Below, one piece after another: positions 36,229 through 44,942 of a stretch of 64,000 nucleotides of DNA. Positions within the stretch are counted from its first letter, which is position 1; every line of letters begins with the position of its first letter. The position numbers and the translations under genes were made by a program. Where the stretch lies: contig JAFZQE010000012.1 in assembly GCA_017552325.1 (NCBI GenBank), forward strand, positions 60,000-123,999. The letters run 5' to 3'. Under the pieces are notes generated by a model. That model did no database searches. It was not told the DNA's origin and saw only the letters and a program-made list of their open reading frames with translations. The DNA is from Oscillospiraceae bacterium (GTDB lineage Bacteria; Bacillota; Clostridia; Oscillospirales; Oscillospiraceae).

Positions 36229-36942
36229 TTAGATTCTGTCGTATTCGTTGAAATACTGCAGCAGCGATCCGGTCAGGATCAGCGCCAGCGAGACCTGATA
36301 GTCCCTCCGGCAGAGCTTCTGCACGTCGAAATTGTTGGACATGAAGCCGCATTCGGCCAGGATCGCCGGGCAGCTCACGTGGGATGTGATATACAGGGCC
36401 CTCGGCGCCGGGGCCGCCACCCGTCGGTTCGTCGGATCCAGGATGGAAATCAGATTCCCGTGGCAGCGCTTTCCGAGCTCCTCGCTGCCGGGCGTTGCGG
36501 CGTAGAAGACCTGCGAGCCGCTGGGCTGACCGGTCGGGAAATCGTTCTGATGGATGCTGATCAGCACCGCGCCGGGCGTTCGGTTGATCAGCTCCGTTCT
36601 TCGAACCAGGTCCTCATGCTCGCTGTAGTCGGCATAGGACTCCCGGTTCTGATCGTCGCTGCGCGTCATCACGACCGGTTGACCGACGAGCTCCGCAAGC
36701 AGGCGCAGCTTCAGCGCGATCGCGAGATTCAGATCGCTCTCCCTCGTCCCGTCGTCGGAGACCGCGCCGCCGTCGATCCCGCCGTGCCCCGGGTCGATCA
36801 CAAGGGTGCTCAGGCTCGGCTCCGCCGCGCTGTCGACGCTGCTCCGGCCCTGCAGGAGGAACAGCACGGAGATCAGCACGCAGCCGACCAGCAGCGCGAT
36901 AAACAGGATGCTCGCGTAAAGGCCTTTCCGCTCTTTTTTCAT
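36229..36942 (-). CDS. cwlD: N-acetylmuramoyl-L-alanine amidase, CwlD-like
   Basis: CwlD cuts peptide side chains from muramic acid during spore cortex synthesis, the first step to muramic lactam. The 237-residue product has an N-terminal membrane anchor (about 8-31, ASILFIALLVGCVLISVLFL) and an Amidase_3 domain with zinc ligands His in DPGHGGIDGG, Glu in TRESDLNLA and His in SIHQNDF, and the catalytic Glu in ILAECGFMSN. It starts 28 bases after spoIVA, another mother-cell gene. The ATG at 36942 is preferred to the TTG at 36969. The spoIVA link supports CwlD over a vegetative amidase. Confidence 0.85.
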   Translation of the reverse strand: MKKERKGLYASILFIALLVGCVLISVLFLLQGRSSVDSAAEPSLSTLVIDPGHGGIDGGAVSDDGTRESDLNLAIALKLRLLAELVGQPVVMTRSDDQNRESYADYSEHEDLVRRTELINRTPGAVLISIHQNDFPTGQPSGSQVFYAATPGSEELGKRCHGNLISILDPTNRRVAAPAPRALYITSHVSCPAILAECGFMSNNFDVQKLCRRDYQVSLALILTGSLLQYFNEYDRI

Positions 36943-36970
36943 TATACTTGTTCCGCCGCCGCAAGTCAAT

Positions 36971-38449
36971 TCAAAGCATGATGCAGATCAGCCCGCTGCA
37001 GCTTTCGTTGATCATGCGCTGCAGGATGTCCTTAAGCTTTCGCCGCGCGCCCTCCGGGAGCTTGTCGATCTTCTCCCTCAGTCCCTCTTCCGCGAGTTCA
37101 TGCAGCGGTTTTCCGAAGATGTTAGATTCCCAGAGACGGTTGAGGTCTCCGTCAAAGCCCTGCAGCAGGAAATTGATGATCTCCTCCGAAGCGCCCTCTC
37201 CGCCGACGGCCGGGCGGACCTCGGTCTCCACCTCGGTGCGCATCAGATGGATCGCCGGCGCGCTGGCCCGGAGCCGCACGCTGTATTTCCCGTTCTGCCG
37301 CACGATCTGCGGCTCCTCCAGCTGCATCTCGCCGATCACGGGATATACGACGCCGTATCCGGTCTCACGGACCGAATTGAGCGCCTCGCGCAGCATCCCG
37401 CAGCTCTGCCTGTCGGCCGCCATCGAGGACAGTATGGAGATGAGATCGGCGTCGTTTGCGATCGGCAGGCCGGTCTCCCTGCTCAGTGTCTGATAATAGA
37501 GCGAACGCGGCATCTCGACCGCAAGAGAAACGGAGCCGCAGCCCATGTCCCGTTCGCGGCACTGAACCTTTCCGACCGGGTCGGACTCTTCGAGCGAGCG
37601 GATCATGCCGCCGAGATCCTTGATCCTGCCGCAGTTCTTCGAAACGTCCCGGATGAGCCCAAGCAGCTCCTGTCTGAGCTCGTTGTCCTCCGGCAGAGCA
37701 TCCAGCCAGTCCGGCAGGAAGAATTTCACCGCCTTGAGCGGGAACTCCTCGAGAACGGAGCTCAGGATCGCGGCGATATCGTCCTCGCTCATGGCGAGGC
37801 AATTCACGCGCAGGCAGCGCACGCCGTATTTTTCGGAGATGGCCTCCGCCAGCGCCGCGGTCTCGTCCGAGTCGGGCCGAGCGCTGTTGAGAAGCACGGC
37901 AAATGGCTTGCTGATCGCCTGCAGCTCGCGGATCACCCGTTCCTCGGGCTCGACGAAACGCTCTCTCGGCAGATCGCCGAAGCTGCCGTCCGTCGTCACG
38001 ACGATCCCGATGCTGGAGTGGTCGCGGATCACCTTTTCGGTGCCCGTCTCGGCCGCTTCCGTCATCGTCACCTCTCGGTCAAACCAGGGCGTCGTGACCA
38101 TCCGCTCGGCACCGCCCTCAAACTGACCGGCCGCGCCGTCGACCATATAGCCGACGCAGTCGATCAGCCGGACGGACAGGCGGACGTCCTCCGACAGGCG
38201 GATCTCCGCGGCCTCCTCCGGGACGAATTTCGGCTCGGCCGTCATGATCGTCAGCCCTGACGCGCTCTGCGGCAGCTCGTCGACCGCGCGCTCCCGCGCA
38301 TAGGGATCCTCCATGTTCGGGATGACCAGCGCTTCCATGAAACGCTTGATAAAGCTCGATTTCCCGGTCCTGACCGGCCCGACGACGCCGAGAAAAAAGG
38401 AGCCGCCGGTTCGCTCGGCCAGATCCCGATAGAGTTGGTTTTCGCTCAT
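36971..38449 (-). CDS. spoIVA: Stage IV sporulation protein A
   Basis: SpoIVA is an ATPase that polymerises on the forespore surface and forms the base of the spore coat. The 492-residue product has the family length, an N-terminal Walker A (GVVGPVRTGKSSF, about 22-34), the conserved SGLTIMTAEPKFVPEEAAEI segment (about 64-83) and the conserved C-terminal region ending near ESCSGLICIML. It is transcribed with cwlD and lies downstream of a possible SigE promoter. Its presence is strong evidence that the organism makes endospores or descends from one that did. Confidence 0.96.
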   Translation of the reverse strand: MSENQLYRDLAERTGGSFFLGVVGPVRTGKSSFIKRFMEALVIPNMEDPYARERAVDELPQSASGLTIMTAEPKFVPEEAAEIRLSEDVRLSVRLIDCVGYMVDGAAGQFEGGAERMVTTPWFDREVTMTEAAETGTEKVIRDHSSIGIVVTTDGSFGDLPRERFVEPEERVIRELQAISKPFAVLLNSARPDSDETAALAEAISEKYGVRCLRVNCLAMSEDDIAAILSSVLEEFPLKAVKFFLPDWLDALPEDNELRQELLGLIRDVSKNCGRIKDLGGMIRSLEESDPVGKVQCRERDMGCGSVSLAVEMPRSLYYQTLSRETGLPIANDADLISILSSMAADRQSCGMLREALNSVRETGYGVVYPVIGEMQLEEPQIVRQNGKYSVRLRASAPAIHLMRTEVETEVRPAVGGEGASEEIINFLLQGFDGDLNRLWESNIFGKPLHELAEEGLREKIDKLPEGARRKLKDILQRMINESCSGLICIML

Positions 38450-38451
38450 AA

Positions 38452-38505
38452 ATAAAGCCTCCGCTTCTACAAACTCGTTGGTACGAGTCTATGAGCAGCG
38501 GAGGC
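38452..38505 (-). terminator. Terminator between the NIF3-family gene and spoIVA
   Basis: On the - strand GCCTCCGCT and AGCGGAGGC enclose a second stem ACTCGT/ACGAGT, followed by TTTATTT. It ends the trmK-NIF3 transcript. Confidence 0.7.
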
Positions 38506-38513
38506 AAAGTATG
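38486..38513 (-). promoter_or_regulatory. Possible SigE-type promoter for spoIVA
   Basis: On the - strand CATACTT, a 13-base spacer and CATAGACT resemble the SigE consensus (about KMATATT and CATACAMT). It overlaps the arms of the terminator hairpin. spoIVA is SigE-dependent in Bacillus subtilis; the match here is only partial. Confidence 0.3.
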
Positions 38514-38521
38514 AGTTTGCG

Positions 38522-39289
38522 TCAGGCGAAGCGGATGACGGGACGATGGACCTCGGAAACGATGAACGAGACCTCGGGAAACGCCCTGCGCAGCCTTTCG
38601 GCCACTGCGGAAACGACCGGATCCTCTGTGGAAAAGTGATCGGCGTCGATCAGGTTGACGTTCAGCTCGAGCGCGCGCTGGAACTGATGATATTTCACGT
38701 CCGACGTGACGTAGGTGTCGCAGCCGAGGGCCGCGGCGCGCTCAAGGCTGCTCGCGCCGGAGCCGCCCATCGCAGCGATGCGGTACACCGGGCGGCCGGC
38801 GTCCACATAACGAAGCCCTCTGCAGCCGAGAGATTCCCGGCAGCGCCGCAGGAAGCTGTCGAGCGGGATCCTTGCGTCGAGCACGCCGATACGGCCGCAG
38901 CCGTCCTCGTCCAGGACGCCCTCGGTACTCGCGCCGAGGGCCTTCATCAGAACGTCGTTGACGCCGCCTTCGGCTATGTCGAGATTGGTGTGCATCGAGA
39001 TCACGGCGATCCGGTTCTCGATCAGCTTCAGCATACGCTTCCCTTCCGGGCTCTCGTCGGTCACGGCCTTCAGCGGCTGAAAGATCAGCGGATGGTGTGA
39101 GACGATCAGGCCGGCCTTCCGGCGCAGCGCTTCTTCGACCACCTCGTCGGTCACGTCCAGCGCCAGAAGCACGCAGCGGAGCTCCTGACCGGCGTAGCCG
39201 AGCAGGAAGCCTGAATTGTCGAAATCCATCTGCAGGGAGAGCGGCGCCATCGCGCACAGCTCGGTAAAAACGTCACGGACAGTCGTCAT
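38522..39289 (-). CDS. NIF3-like dinuclear metal-centre protein (YqfO family)
   Basis: The 255-residue product belongs to the NIF3/YqfO family, hexameric proteins with a two-metal site and no settled reaction. Metal ligands are visible in LIVSHHPLIF (about 58-67), HTNLDIAEGGVND (about 98-110) and DADHFSTEDP near the C-terminus. It lacks the long central insertion seen in B. subtilis YqfO. It overlaps trmK by 17 bases; the trmK-NIF3 pair is conserved in Firmicutes, hinting at a link to tRNA or GTP-related metabolism. Confidence 0.9.
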   Translation of the reverse strand: MTTVRDVFTELCAMAPLSLQMDFDNSGFLLGYAGQELRCVLLALDVTDEVVEEALRRKAGLIVSHHPLIFQPLKAVTDESPEGKRMLKLIENRIAVISMHTNLDIAEGGVNDVLMKALGASTEGVLDEDGCGRIGVLDARIPLDSFLRRCRESLGCRGLRYVDAGRPVYRIAAMGGSGASSLERAAALGCDTYVTSDVKYHQFQRALELNVNLIDADHFSTEDPVVSAVAERLRRAFPEVSFIVSEVHRPVIRFA

Positions 39290-39968
39290 TTTCTTCCCTC
39301 CTCAAGGCGTTCAGCTCCGTCCGCCTGCGCTCCAGCTCGCGGATCAGACCCGGATCCACGTCCTTCGCCGCGCGCAGACCCTCCAGCCGGCGTTCGATCC
39401 GGCTGAGCTCCTCTCCGACGATCCGCCGGTACAGCGCGGGATCGGCCAGCCCGGCCTTGCCGAGAAAGAGCTCAGCGTCGCTCAGCTTTTCGTTGACGCC
39501 GCAAAAAACGGCAACGATGATCTGATAGACCGTCCCCGCGTCCTCGGCCAGGGCCTCGTCCCCGATCGCGAAGCCGTTGTTCGACAGCCAGTAGCGCAGG
39601 ACCTCCGCCTTTGTCATCGGCTGCAGGATCAGACGGTATGCGGGGCTCATGCACCATTCCGCGCGGTCGAGGATGCCGCAGATCGTATCCCCGCCCATGC
39701 CGGCGATCACGATCGTGTCCACCGACGAGGGCTCGCAGAGCGCAAGGCCGTCCGCCAGCAGAAAATCGATCCGCTCCGACACCCCGGCCTGCGCCGCCGT
39801 CCTTTTCGCGGCGGCCAGCGGCCCCACGCGCAGATCGGAGGCAAAGATACGCCCGGGATAACCCTCAAGGGCAAGGCGGACAGGCAGGGCAGCATGATCC
39901 GTCCCGACGTCGATCACGCCGCGTCCGGGGCGGATCAGCCGGTATATCGCATCCAAGCGCGCGTCCAT
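39273..39968 (-). CDS. trmK: tRNA (adenine-22-N1)-methyltransferase
   Basis: TrmK uses S-adenosylmethionine to methylate N1 of adenine 22 in tRNA. The 231-residue product has the SAM motif VIDVGTDHAALPV (about 18-30), an acidic ASDLRVGPL, IAGMGGDTI (about 89-97) and QPMTKAEVLRYWL (about 116-128), all typical of the family, followed by the helical C-terminal domain. It overlaps the NIF3-family gene. Identification rests on motifs, size and this conserved neighbour. Confidence 0.92.
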   Translation of the reverse strand: MDARLDAIYRLIRPGRGVIDVGTDHAALPVRLALEGYPGRIFASDLRVGPLAAAKRTAAQAGVSERIDFLLADGLALCEPSSVDTIVIAGMGGDTICGILDRAEWCMSPAYRLILQPMTKAEVLRYWLSNNGFAIGDEALAEDAGTVYQIIVAVFCGVNEKLSDAELFLGKAGLADPALYRRIVGEELSRIERRLEGLRAAKDVDPGLIRELERRRTELNALRREENDDCP

Positions 39969-39990
39969 GATCAGTCTCCGTTGACTTCGG

Positions 39991-40191
39991 TCACAGGTTT
40001 TCGAGGTAGTCGATCAGACCCTCGATGAACTCGTCAGGGTCGATCCCGTGGACGGCGCAGGCTTCCTCCACGGTCTCCCCGCTGGCCATCGCGCAGCCCA
40101 TGCAGTGCATGCCGATCGCCTGGAAAGCGGGCATCGCCTCCGGGCAGTTGACGACAATATCGCCGATCAGCGTATCTCTGGTGATTTCCAT
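39991..40191 (-). CDS. DUF1858 domain protein
   Basis: The 66-residue protein is a complete DUF1858 domain: it begins with ITRDTLIGDIVVNCPEA, followed by the Cys pair of GMHCMGCAMASGETVEEAC and an acidic helical tail. The family is common in anaerobes, often beside or fused to redox or hybrid-cluster proteins; a metal or redox role through the CxxC is likely but unproven. GGAGG lies upstream of its ATG, and it lies between trmK and a terminator. Confidence 0.85.
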   Translation of the reverse strand: MEITRDTLIGDIVVNCPEAMPAFQAIGMHCMGCAMASGETVEEACAVHGIDPDEFIEGLIDYLENL

Positions 40192-40210
40192 GTCATAACC
40201 TCCAAAAAAT

Positions 40211-40247
40211 AAAAAGGGATAGGGACACGATGGCGTCCCTATCCCTT
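40211..40247 (-). terminator. Terminator after the zinc-ribbon gene
   Basis: On the - strand AAGGGATAGGGAC and GTCCCTATCCCTT form a perfect 13-bp stem, followed by TTTTA and a T-rich stretch. It separates the sigH/zinc-ribbon side from DUF1858. Confidence 0.9.
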
Positions 40248-40258
40248 AGTCAGACAAC

Positions 40259-40540
40259 TCAGGCCTGAGCAGCCTTCATTCTTGCAAAGCACTCGCTGCA
40301 GTACACGGGACGGTCGGACTTGGGCTCGAAGGGAACCTTCGCCTCGCCGCCGCAGGCAGCGCAGGTAGCGGTGAAGAACTCACGGGGACCGCGAGTGGCG
40401 TTCTTGCGCGCGTCACGGCAGGCCTTGCAGCGCTGGGGCTCGTTCTGGAAGCCGCGCTCCGCGTAGAATTCCTGCTCGCCGGCACTGAAAACGAACTCAT
40501 TGCCGCACTCTTTGCAAACTAAGGTCTTGTCTTGGTACAT
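40259..40540 (-). CDS. Zinc-ribbon protein
   Basis: The 93-residue product has four Cys pairs: CKECG and CKACR form one ribbon (residues about 9-44), CAACG and CSECF a second (about 60-86). The first has the spacing and FVFSAGEQEFYAERGF segment of the clostridial 'probable zinc-binding domain' family. No DNA-binding motif beyond the ribbons is seen. An AGAGAGG ribosome site precedes the start. Its role is unknown; it lies downstream of the SigH-like gene and ahead of a strong terminator. Confidence 0.85.
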   Translation of the reverse strand: MYQDKTLVCKECGNEFVFSAGEQEFYAERGFQNEPQRCKACRDARKNATRGPREFFTATCAACGGEAKVPFEPKSDRPVYCSECFARMKAAQA

Positions 40541-40587
40541 TTCGAATCCTCTCTTTTTTGCTTTTGCCGTTTCGGCTGTATTTGCGA

Positions 40588-41205
40588 TCAGCTTTCGCTG
40601 ATGTCGCCAAGATGAAGGTTCCGCGCCAGCTTTCGCCTGATCCGCTGCACGGCGTTGTCCACGGACTTGGGGCTCTTCCCAAGCATGGACCCGATCTGAT
40701 GATAACTGCGTCCTTCGAGAAAGAGGTCAAAGACCCTTTTTTCGTATCCGGACAGGCAGTCGGACAAGGCTTTATAAAGTTCTTCCTTTTTCTCTCTGGC
40801 TAAAACCATATCCTCGGGGTCGCGATGGAAGGATTCCAAAACAGCCGACAAACGGGGATCGGATTCTTCTGAGAGCTGCTCGAGAGACACGCTGTCGTTG
40901 AGCGGGAAATGCTTTAGTCGGGATGCGGATTTAACGGCAGACAGTAAGCGCATGCGAATGCAGTGCTCCGCATAGGTGCGGAAGGAAGCGCCGTTGGTCG
41001 GGTCAAAGCTGCGAACCGCGGAAATCAGCCCGAAAACGCCCTCCTGCGAGAGATCTTTTACGTCTCCGCCGAAAAGCTTCATCGGCCTTGCGCAGGCTTC
41101 GACCAGGGGAAGATAGCGCTTGACGAGCGCTTCCTCAGCCTCCTGCTTTCCCTCCGAAGCCAGCTTCTGCAGTTCTAAATCGCTGTATTCTGCGTAATCT
41201 ACCAT
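40588..41205 (-). CDS. sigH: RNA polymerase sigma factor, SigH-like
   Basis: The 205-residue product is a sigma-70 family factor of the SigH group, which starts the sporulation programme. Region 2 is seen as KRYLPLVEACARPM through DLSQEGVFGLISAVRSFDP and FRTYAEHCIRMRLLSA; the linker has KHFPLNDSVSLEQL and the DPED element typical of SigH; region 4 ends with YHQIGSMLGKSPKSVDNAVQRIRRKL. I chose the ATG at 41205 over GTG at 41211; neither has a strong ribosome site, which may mean weak translation. A very good promoter lies at 41242-41269. Confidence 0.87.
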   Translation of the reverse strand: MVDYAEYSDLELQKLASEGKQEAEEALVKRYLPLVEACARPMKLFGGDVKDLSQEGVFGLISAVRSFDPTNGASFRTYAEHCIRMRLLSAVKSASRLKHFPLNDSVSLEQLSEESDPRLSAVLESFHRDPEDMVLAREKKEELYKALSDCLSGYEKRVFDLFLEGRSYHQIGSMLGKSPKSVDNAVQRIRRKLARNLHLGDISES

Positions 41206-41241
41206 ATTCACTCAAAGATGCTTACGAAATCTGCAAAATTC

Positions 41242-41269
41242 ATTATAACGCAAGAAAAAATAAAGTCAA
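41242..41269 (-). promoter_or_regulatory. SigA-type promoter for the sigH-like gene
   Basis: On the - strand TTGACT, a 16-base A/T-rich spacer and TATAAT, about 37 bases from the start codon. Confidence 0.8.
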
Positions 41270-41296
41270 TATGTATTTTCAAACTTTTACCTGCCG

Positions 41297-42337
41297 TCAG
41301 ATATCCAGTTGCTGCTGGCCCATGTACTCAATGCCGAGGTGATCATAGGCCTTGCGGGTCACACAGCGGCCGCGCGGCGTGCGCGTCAGGAAGCCCTGCT
41401 GCAGCAGATAGGGCTCGTACATGTCCTCAAGCGTGACGGCCTCCTCGTTGATCGTCGCGGCCAGGGTGTCCAGGCCGACAGGGCCGCCGCCGTAAAACTC
41501 GATGATGCTGCGCAGCATCCGGCGGTCGAGAGCGTCGAGGCCGAGCTGGTCCACCTCGAGATTCAGCAGCGCCTGATTGGCGATCTCCCTGGTAATCACG
41601 CCGTTGGCCCGCACCATGGCATAGTCGCGCACGCGGCGCAGCAGACGGTTGGCGATACGCGGCGTGCCGCGTGAGCGCGACGCGATCTCATAGGCGCCCT
41701 CCTTCTCGATGCGCACGCCGAGGATCCCGGCCGAGCGCTCGACGATCTGCTGCAGCTCCTCCGCCGAATACAGCTCCAGGCGCAGCATCACGCCGAAGCG
41801 GTCGCGCAGCGGCGCGGTGAGCTGGCCGGAGCGGGTCGTCGCGCCGATCAGCGTGAAATGCGGCAGATCCAGATGGATGGAGTTGGCCGAGGGGCCCTTG
41901 CCGATGATGATGTCGATGGCGAAGTCCTCCATCGCGGGATATAGGATCTCCTCATAGGCGCGGTTCAGGCGGTGGATCTCGTCGACGAAGAGGATGTCCC
42001 CTTCGTTCAGATTGGTCAGCATCGCGACCAGATCGCCCGGCTTCTCGATCGCGGGGCCGGAGGTGATGCGCATGTTGACGCCCATCTCGTTGGCGATTAC
42101 GGCGGCTAGCGTCGTCTTGCCGAGTCCCGGAGGGCCGTGAAGCAGGACGTGATCCAGCGGCTCACGGCGCATCTTGGCCGCGTAGATGAAGACCTCCAGA
42201 TTGTCCTTCGCCTTTTTCTGCCCGATATACTCGCGCAGGGTTCTCGGGCGCAGAGATCCCTCGTTGCCGTCCTCGGGGATGCTGGACGTCGTGGTGATGA
42301 TCTCGTCGTTGTCTTCGGTGGAAAAACTGATGCTCAT
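41297..42337 (-). CDS. ruvB: Holliday junction branch migration ATPase RuvB
   Basis: RuvB is the ring motor that drives Holliday junction migration with RuvA. The 346-residue product has [15 protein letters not shown], Walker [10 protein letters not shown] (about 65-73), Walker [10 protein letters not shown] (about 115-123), sensor GATTRSGQL (about 169-177) and the winged-helix end with RTPRGR. Length is standard. It ends the ruvC-ruvA-ruvB set, 12 bases after ruvA. Confidence 0.97.
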   Translation of the reverse strand: MSISFSTEDNDEIITTTSSIPEDGNEGSLRPRTLREYIGQKKAKDNLEVFIYAAKMRREPLDHVLLHGPPGLGKTTLAAVIANEMGVNMRITSGPAIEKPGDLVAMLTNLNEGDILFVDEIHRLNRAYEEILYPAMEDFAIDIIIGKGPSANSIHLDLPHFTLIGATTRSGQLTAPLRDRFGVMLRLELYSAEELQQIVERSAGILGVRIEKEGAYEIASRSRGTPRIANRLLRRVRDYAMVRANGVITREIANQALLNLEVDQLGLDALDRRMLRSIIEFYGGGPVGLDTLAATINEEAVTLEDMYEPYLLQQGFLTRTPRGRCVTRKAYDHLGIEYMGQQQLDI

Positions 42338-42349
42338 CTTGTTCTCCTG

Positions 42350-42946
42350 TTACTTCACCATGGACTTCAGTACGGCCTTGATGATCTGCTCGGTCGTCAT
42401 CCCGTTCAGATCGAGCTTTTTGAGCAGCGGCGCGATCTCGCTGCTGCTGTAGCCGAGGACGGAAAGCGCGGTGACCGCGTCATTGACCGCGCCGCTCTCG
42501 CCGGTCTGAACGGCGGCGGGCATCTGGATCACGGCCTCCGTCGTCTCCTGCCCGATCTTGTCCTTCAGCTCGAGGATCACGCGCTGGGCGATCTTCTTGC
42601 CGATACCGGGCGCGACAGTCAGCGCCTTTTCGTTGTTGTTCATGACCGCCAGCGCGAGGCCCTCCGGCGTGTTGGCCGAGAGGATGGACAACGCTGCCTT
42701 CGGCCCGATGCCGGAGACGGCGGTCAGCATTTCGAAGCAGCGGCGCTCGCTCTTTGTGGAAAAGCCGTAGAGATCAAAGGCGTCTTCCTTCACCGCCTCG
42801 GCGACGAAGAGCTTTGCCTTCTCGCCGACCTTGATGCGGCTGAGGGTGTTGAAGGTCGTGTTCAGGGCAAAACCGATGCCGCCGCAGTCGATCACGGCCA
42901 GGTTCGGCCCGATTTCGGAGACGATACCTTCTATATGGTGGAACAT
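42350..42946 (-). CDS. ruvA: Holliday junction DNA-binding protein RuvA
   Basis: RuvA binds the four-way junction as a tetramer and loads RuvB. The ATG at 42946 begins MFHHIEGIVSEI, giving 198 residues with the usual OB domain (1-62), two helix-hairpin-helix motifs (AVSGIGPKAALSIL at about 71-84 and VAPGIGKKIAQRVI at about 106-119) and the small C-terminal RuvB-binding domain. The start overlaps the end of ruvC by 16 bases, consistent with translational coupling. Confidence 0.96.
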   Translation of the reverse strand: MFHHIEGIVSEIGPNLAVIDCGGIGFALNTTFNTLSRIKVGEKAKLFVAEAVKEDAFDLYGFSTKSERRCFEMLTAVSGIGPKAALSILSANTPEGLALAVMNNNEKALTVAPGIGKKIAQRVILELKDKIGQETTEAVIQMPAAVQTGESGAVNDAVTALSVLGYSSSEIAPLLKKLDLNGMTTEQIIKAVLKSMVK

Positions 42947-43443
42947 GCTTCCCGCTCCCCCCTGTTGAGTAATGACGTCGAGCTTCTGGCGTGGCACAGA
43001 GCCAGCGCGACCGCGTCGGCCGCGTCGTCCGGCTTCGGCGCGGATTTGAGGCCGCACAGGCGTTTGACCATGTCCATGACCTGCTTTTTCTCGGCCCTAC
43101 CATAGCCGACGACGGCCTGCTTGACCTGCAGCGGCGTGTACTCGTAGATCCTGACGCCCGCCTGCTGACAGGCCAGCAGTATCACCCCGCGCCCGTGCGC
43201 GACGGCGATGCCGGTCGTGATATTGGTGTTGAAAAACAGCTCCTCCACGGAGACCGCATCCGGCTGAAAGGCGTCCAGCAGCTGCTTCATATCCTGATAC
43301 AGCTGATCCAGCCTGCTCGAGAGCGGGGTGTGCGCGGGCGTGGTGATCACGCCGCACTGCAGCAACCGGAACTGGCTTTTCTCCGCCTCCAGCACGCCGA
43401 AGCCGACCGTTGCGATCCCGGGATCGATGCCTAAAATTCGCAT
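42931..43443 (-). CDS. ruvC: Holliday junction resolvase RuvC
   Basis: RuvC cuts Holliday junctions symmetrically. The ATG at 43443 gives 170 residues starting MRILGIDPGIATVGFG. Acidic active-site residues are visible: Asp7, Glu in VSVEELFF (about 68), and the Asp pair in KPDDAADAVALA (about 139-142). Length is normal. It is first of the ruvC-ruvA-ruvB cluster. Confidence 0.96.
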   Translation of the reverse strand: MRILGIDPGIATVGFGVLEAEKSQFRLLQCGVITTPAHTPLSSRLDQLYQDMKQLLDAFQPDAVSVEELFFNTNITTGIAVAHGRGVILLACQQAGVRIYEYTPLQVKQAVVGYGRAEKKQVMDMVKRLCGLKSAPKPDDAADAVALALCHARSSTSLLNRGEREACSTI

Positions 43444-43492
43444 AATCTCACATCCTGCCGTCATTCTACCATAAGGACCGCATAAGTTCAAC

Positions 43493-43526
43493 AAAAAAAG
43501 AAAAAGCAGGCCATGCCTGCTTTTTC
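43493..43526 (-). terminator. Terminator after xerD
   Basis: On the - strand AAAAAGCAGGC and GCCTGCTTTTT form a perfect stem with a three-base loop, followed by CTTTTTTTG. It isolates xerD from ruvC. Confidence 0.9.
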
Positions 43527-43539
43527 CGTAGTATCTCAT

Positions 43540-44430
43540 TTATGCCCGCGGATGGGCCTTGATGTACATGTCCTTCAGCTGCTTCTTCACAAGCTGGGAA
43601 TAGACCTGCGTGGAGGAGATATCGGCGTGGCCGAGCATTTCCTGGATCGCGTGGATGTCGGCGCCGTTTTCCAGCAGATGGGCCGCGAAGGAATGACGCA
43701 GGGTGTGCGGGGTGATCTCTTTTTCGATCTTCGCCTTTTTCTGATAGTGCTTGATCAGCTTCCAGAAGCCCTGGCGGGACATCCGCTCGCCGCTGACGTT
43801 GACGAAGAGCGCCTCCTCGTCCGGCATCGCGATCATCTGCGGCCGGACCAGCTCCAGATAATCACTCAGCGCCTTGACCGCTTTCGGATACATCGGAATG
43901 AAGCGTTCCTTTTCCCTGCTGTGGCAGCGGATCACGCCCTCGGCCATGTTCACGTCGGCGATATTGAGGTCGATCAGCTCCGTCACACGGATACCGGTCG
44001 CGTACAGCAGCTCCAGCATCGCGCGGTCGCGGTAGCCCTTGGCGTCGATGCACTCCGGCTGCGCGAGCAGCAGATCCACTTCCTTGCTGCTGAGGATCTG
44101 CGGCAGCTTCTGCGTGCTCTTCTCCGGGACCAGCTTGGTCGACGGGTTTTTTGCGATGAAGCGGTTGATCGTCAGATAGGAATAGAGGTTCTTCAGCGAG
44201 GCAATATTTCTGGATACGGTGGAAACAGATTTTCCGGCCTCCCGCAGATGTTCGATGTACTCGGCCAGATCCTCCTCCGTCGCGTCGATGATGGTCGATC
44301 CGATCGTGGACTGCTGATAGTCCGCAAACTGGCGGATATCGCGCATATAGGAGCTGAGCGTGTTCGCCGAAGCCTTCTTCTCATTGGTCAGAAAAGACTC
44401 GAAGAGATCGATGCACTCCTTGTCAAGCAT
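43540..44430 (-). CDS. xerD: Tyrosine recombinase XerD
   Basis: XerD, with XerC, resolves chromosome dimers at dif. The ATG at 44430 after AAAGGTGGTGA gives 296 residues, the normal length. N-terminal SAM-like domain (FESFLTNEKKASANTLSSY) and catalytic domain carry Arg in YATGIRVTELIDL, Lys in SREKERFIP, HTLRHSFAAHLL, LGHADISSTQVYSQL with nucleophile Tyr. The name XerD is preferred because of its length and its place after a spoIIM-like gene. Longer frames upstream of 44430 are not coding. Confidence 0.9.
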   Translation of the reverse strand: MLDKECIDLFESFLTNEKKASANTLSSYMRDIRQFADYQQSTIGSTIIDATEEDLAEYIEHLREAGKSVSTVSRNIASLKNLYSYLTINRFIAKNPSTKLVPEKSTQKLPQILSSKEVDLLLAQPECIDAKGYRDRAMLELLYATGIRVTELIDLNIADVNMAEGVIRCHSREKERFIPMYPKAVKALSDYLELVRPQMIAMPDEEALFVNVSGERMSRQGFWKLIKHYQKKAKIEKEITPHTLRHSFAAHLLENGADIHAIQEMLGHADISSTQVYSQLVKKQLKDMYIKAHPRA

Positions 44431-44447
44431 CCGCGGATCACCACCTT

Positions 44448-44942
44448 TCAGTTCAGGAATTGAAATACAATAAACGTCGCGGCAAAGCCGGCCGACAGGA
44501 TCACGGTCTGAAACGCCGTGATCTTCAGACAGCCTCTGATCCGTCTCGAAGCGAAGGCCGCGCCGGGCGCTCGCAGCATCTTCGATGCACAGAATCCGGG
44601 CCATGCCGCACAGAACGATCCGATAAACAGAGGAAGAAAGAACAGAACGGAATTCCGGGCGCGCCATTCGCTCAGAAGCCGGAAGGATAAACCGGGCATG
44701 ACGGCAGAGGCGCAGCCTCCCAGAAGGGCAAAGGACAGAAGCAGGCAGACCGGCCCGTACAGCGAAGACGCGGAGAGCAGCATCAGCACAAGCGCGGCGA
44801 TCATGCAAACCGGAAGATGATCATTCGCAATGAGACCCGTAAACCTGCACACAAGAAACGAAAGCAGAAAAGGGAGAAAAACAAAAACGCCGAACTCCTC
44901 GCCAGCGTTTTTCCCTGCTGAGGCGTTGTTTCTTTCTGTCAT
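44448..44942 (-). CDS. Polytopic membrane protein, possibly SpoIIM-like
   Basis: The 164-residue product has about five hydrophobic segments (17-37, 42-60, 62-83, 97-117, 138-161). The middle part (LLLSFALLGGCASAVMPG followed by a short basic loop and FFLPLFIGSFCAAWPG) resembles the SpoIIM pattern of two conserved helices with Gly-rich turns, and spoIIM-xerD neighbourhood is known in clostridia. SpoIIM works with SpoIID and SpoIIP in septal peptidoglycan removal and engulfment. At about 214 residues B. subtilis SpoIIM is longer, so the call is tentative. It ends 17 bases before xerD. Confidence 0.5.
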   Translation of the reverse strand: MTERNNASAGKNAGEEFGVFVFLPFLLSFLVCRFTGLIANDHLPVCMIAALVLMLLSASSLYGPVCLLLSFALLGGCASAVMPGLSFRLLSEWRARNSVLFFLPLFIGSFCAAWPGFCASKMLRAPGAAFASRRIRGCLKITAFQTVILSAGFAATFIVFQFLN

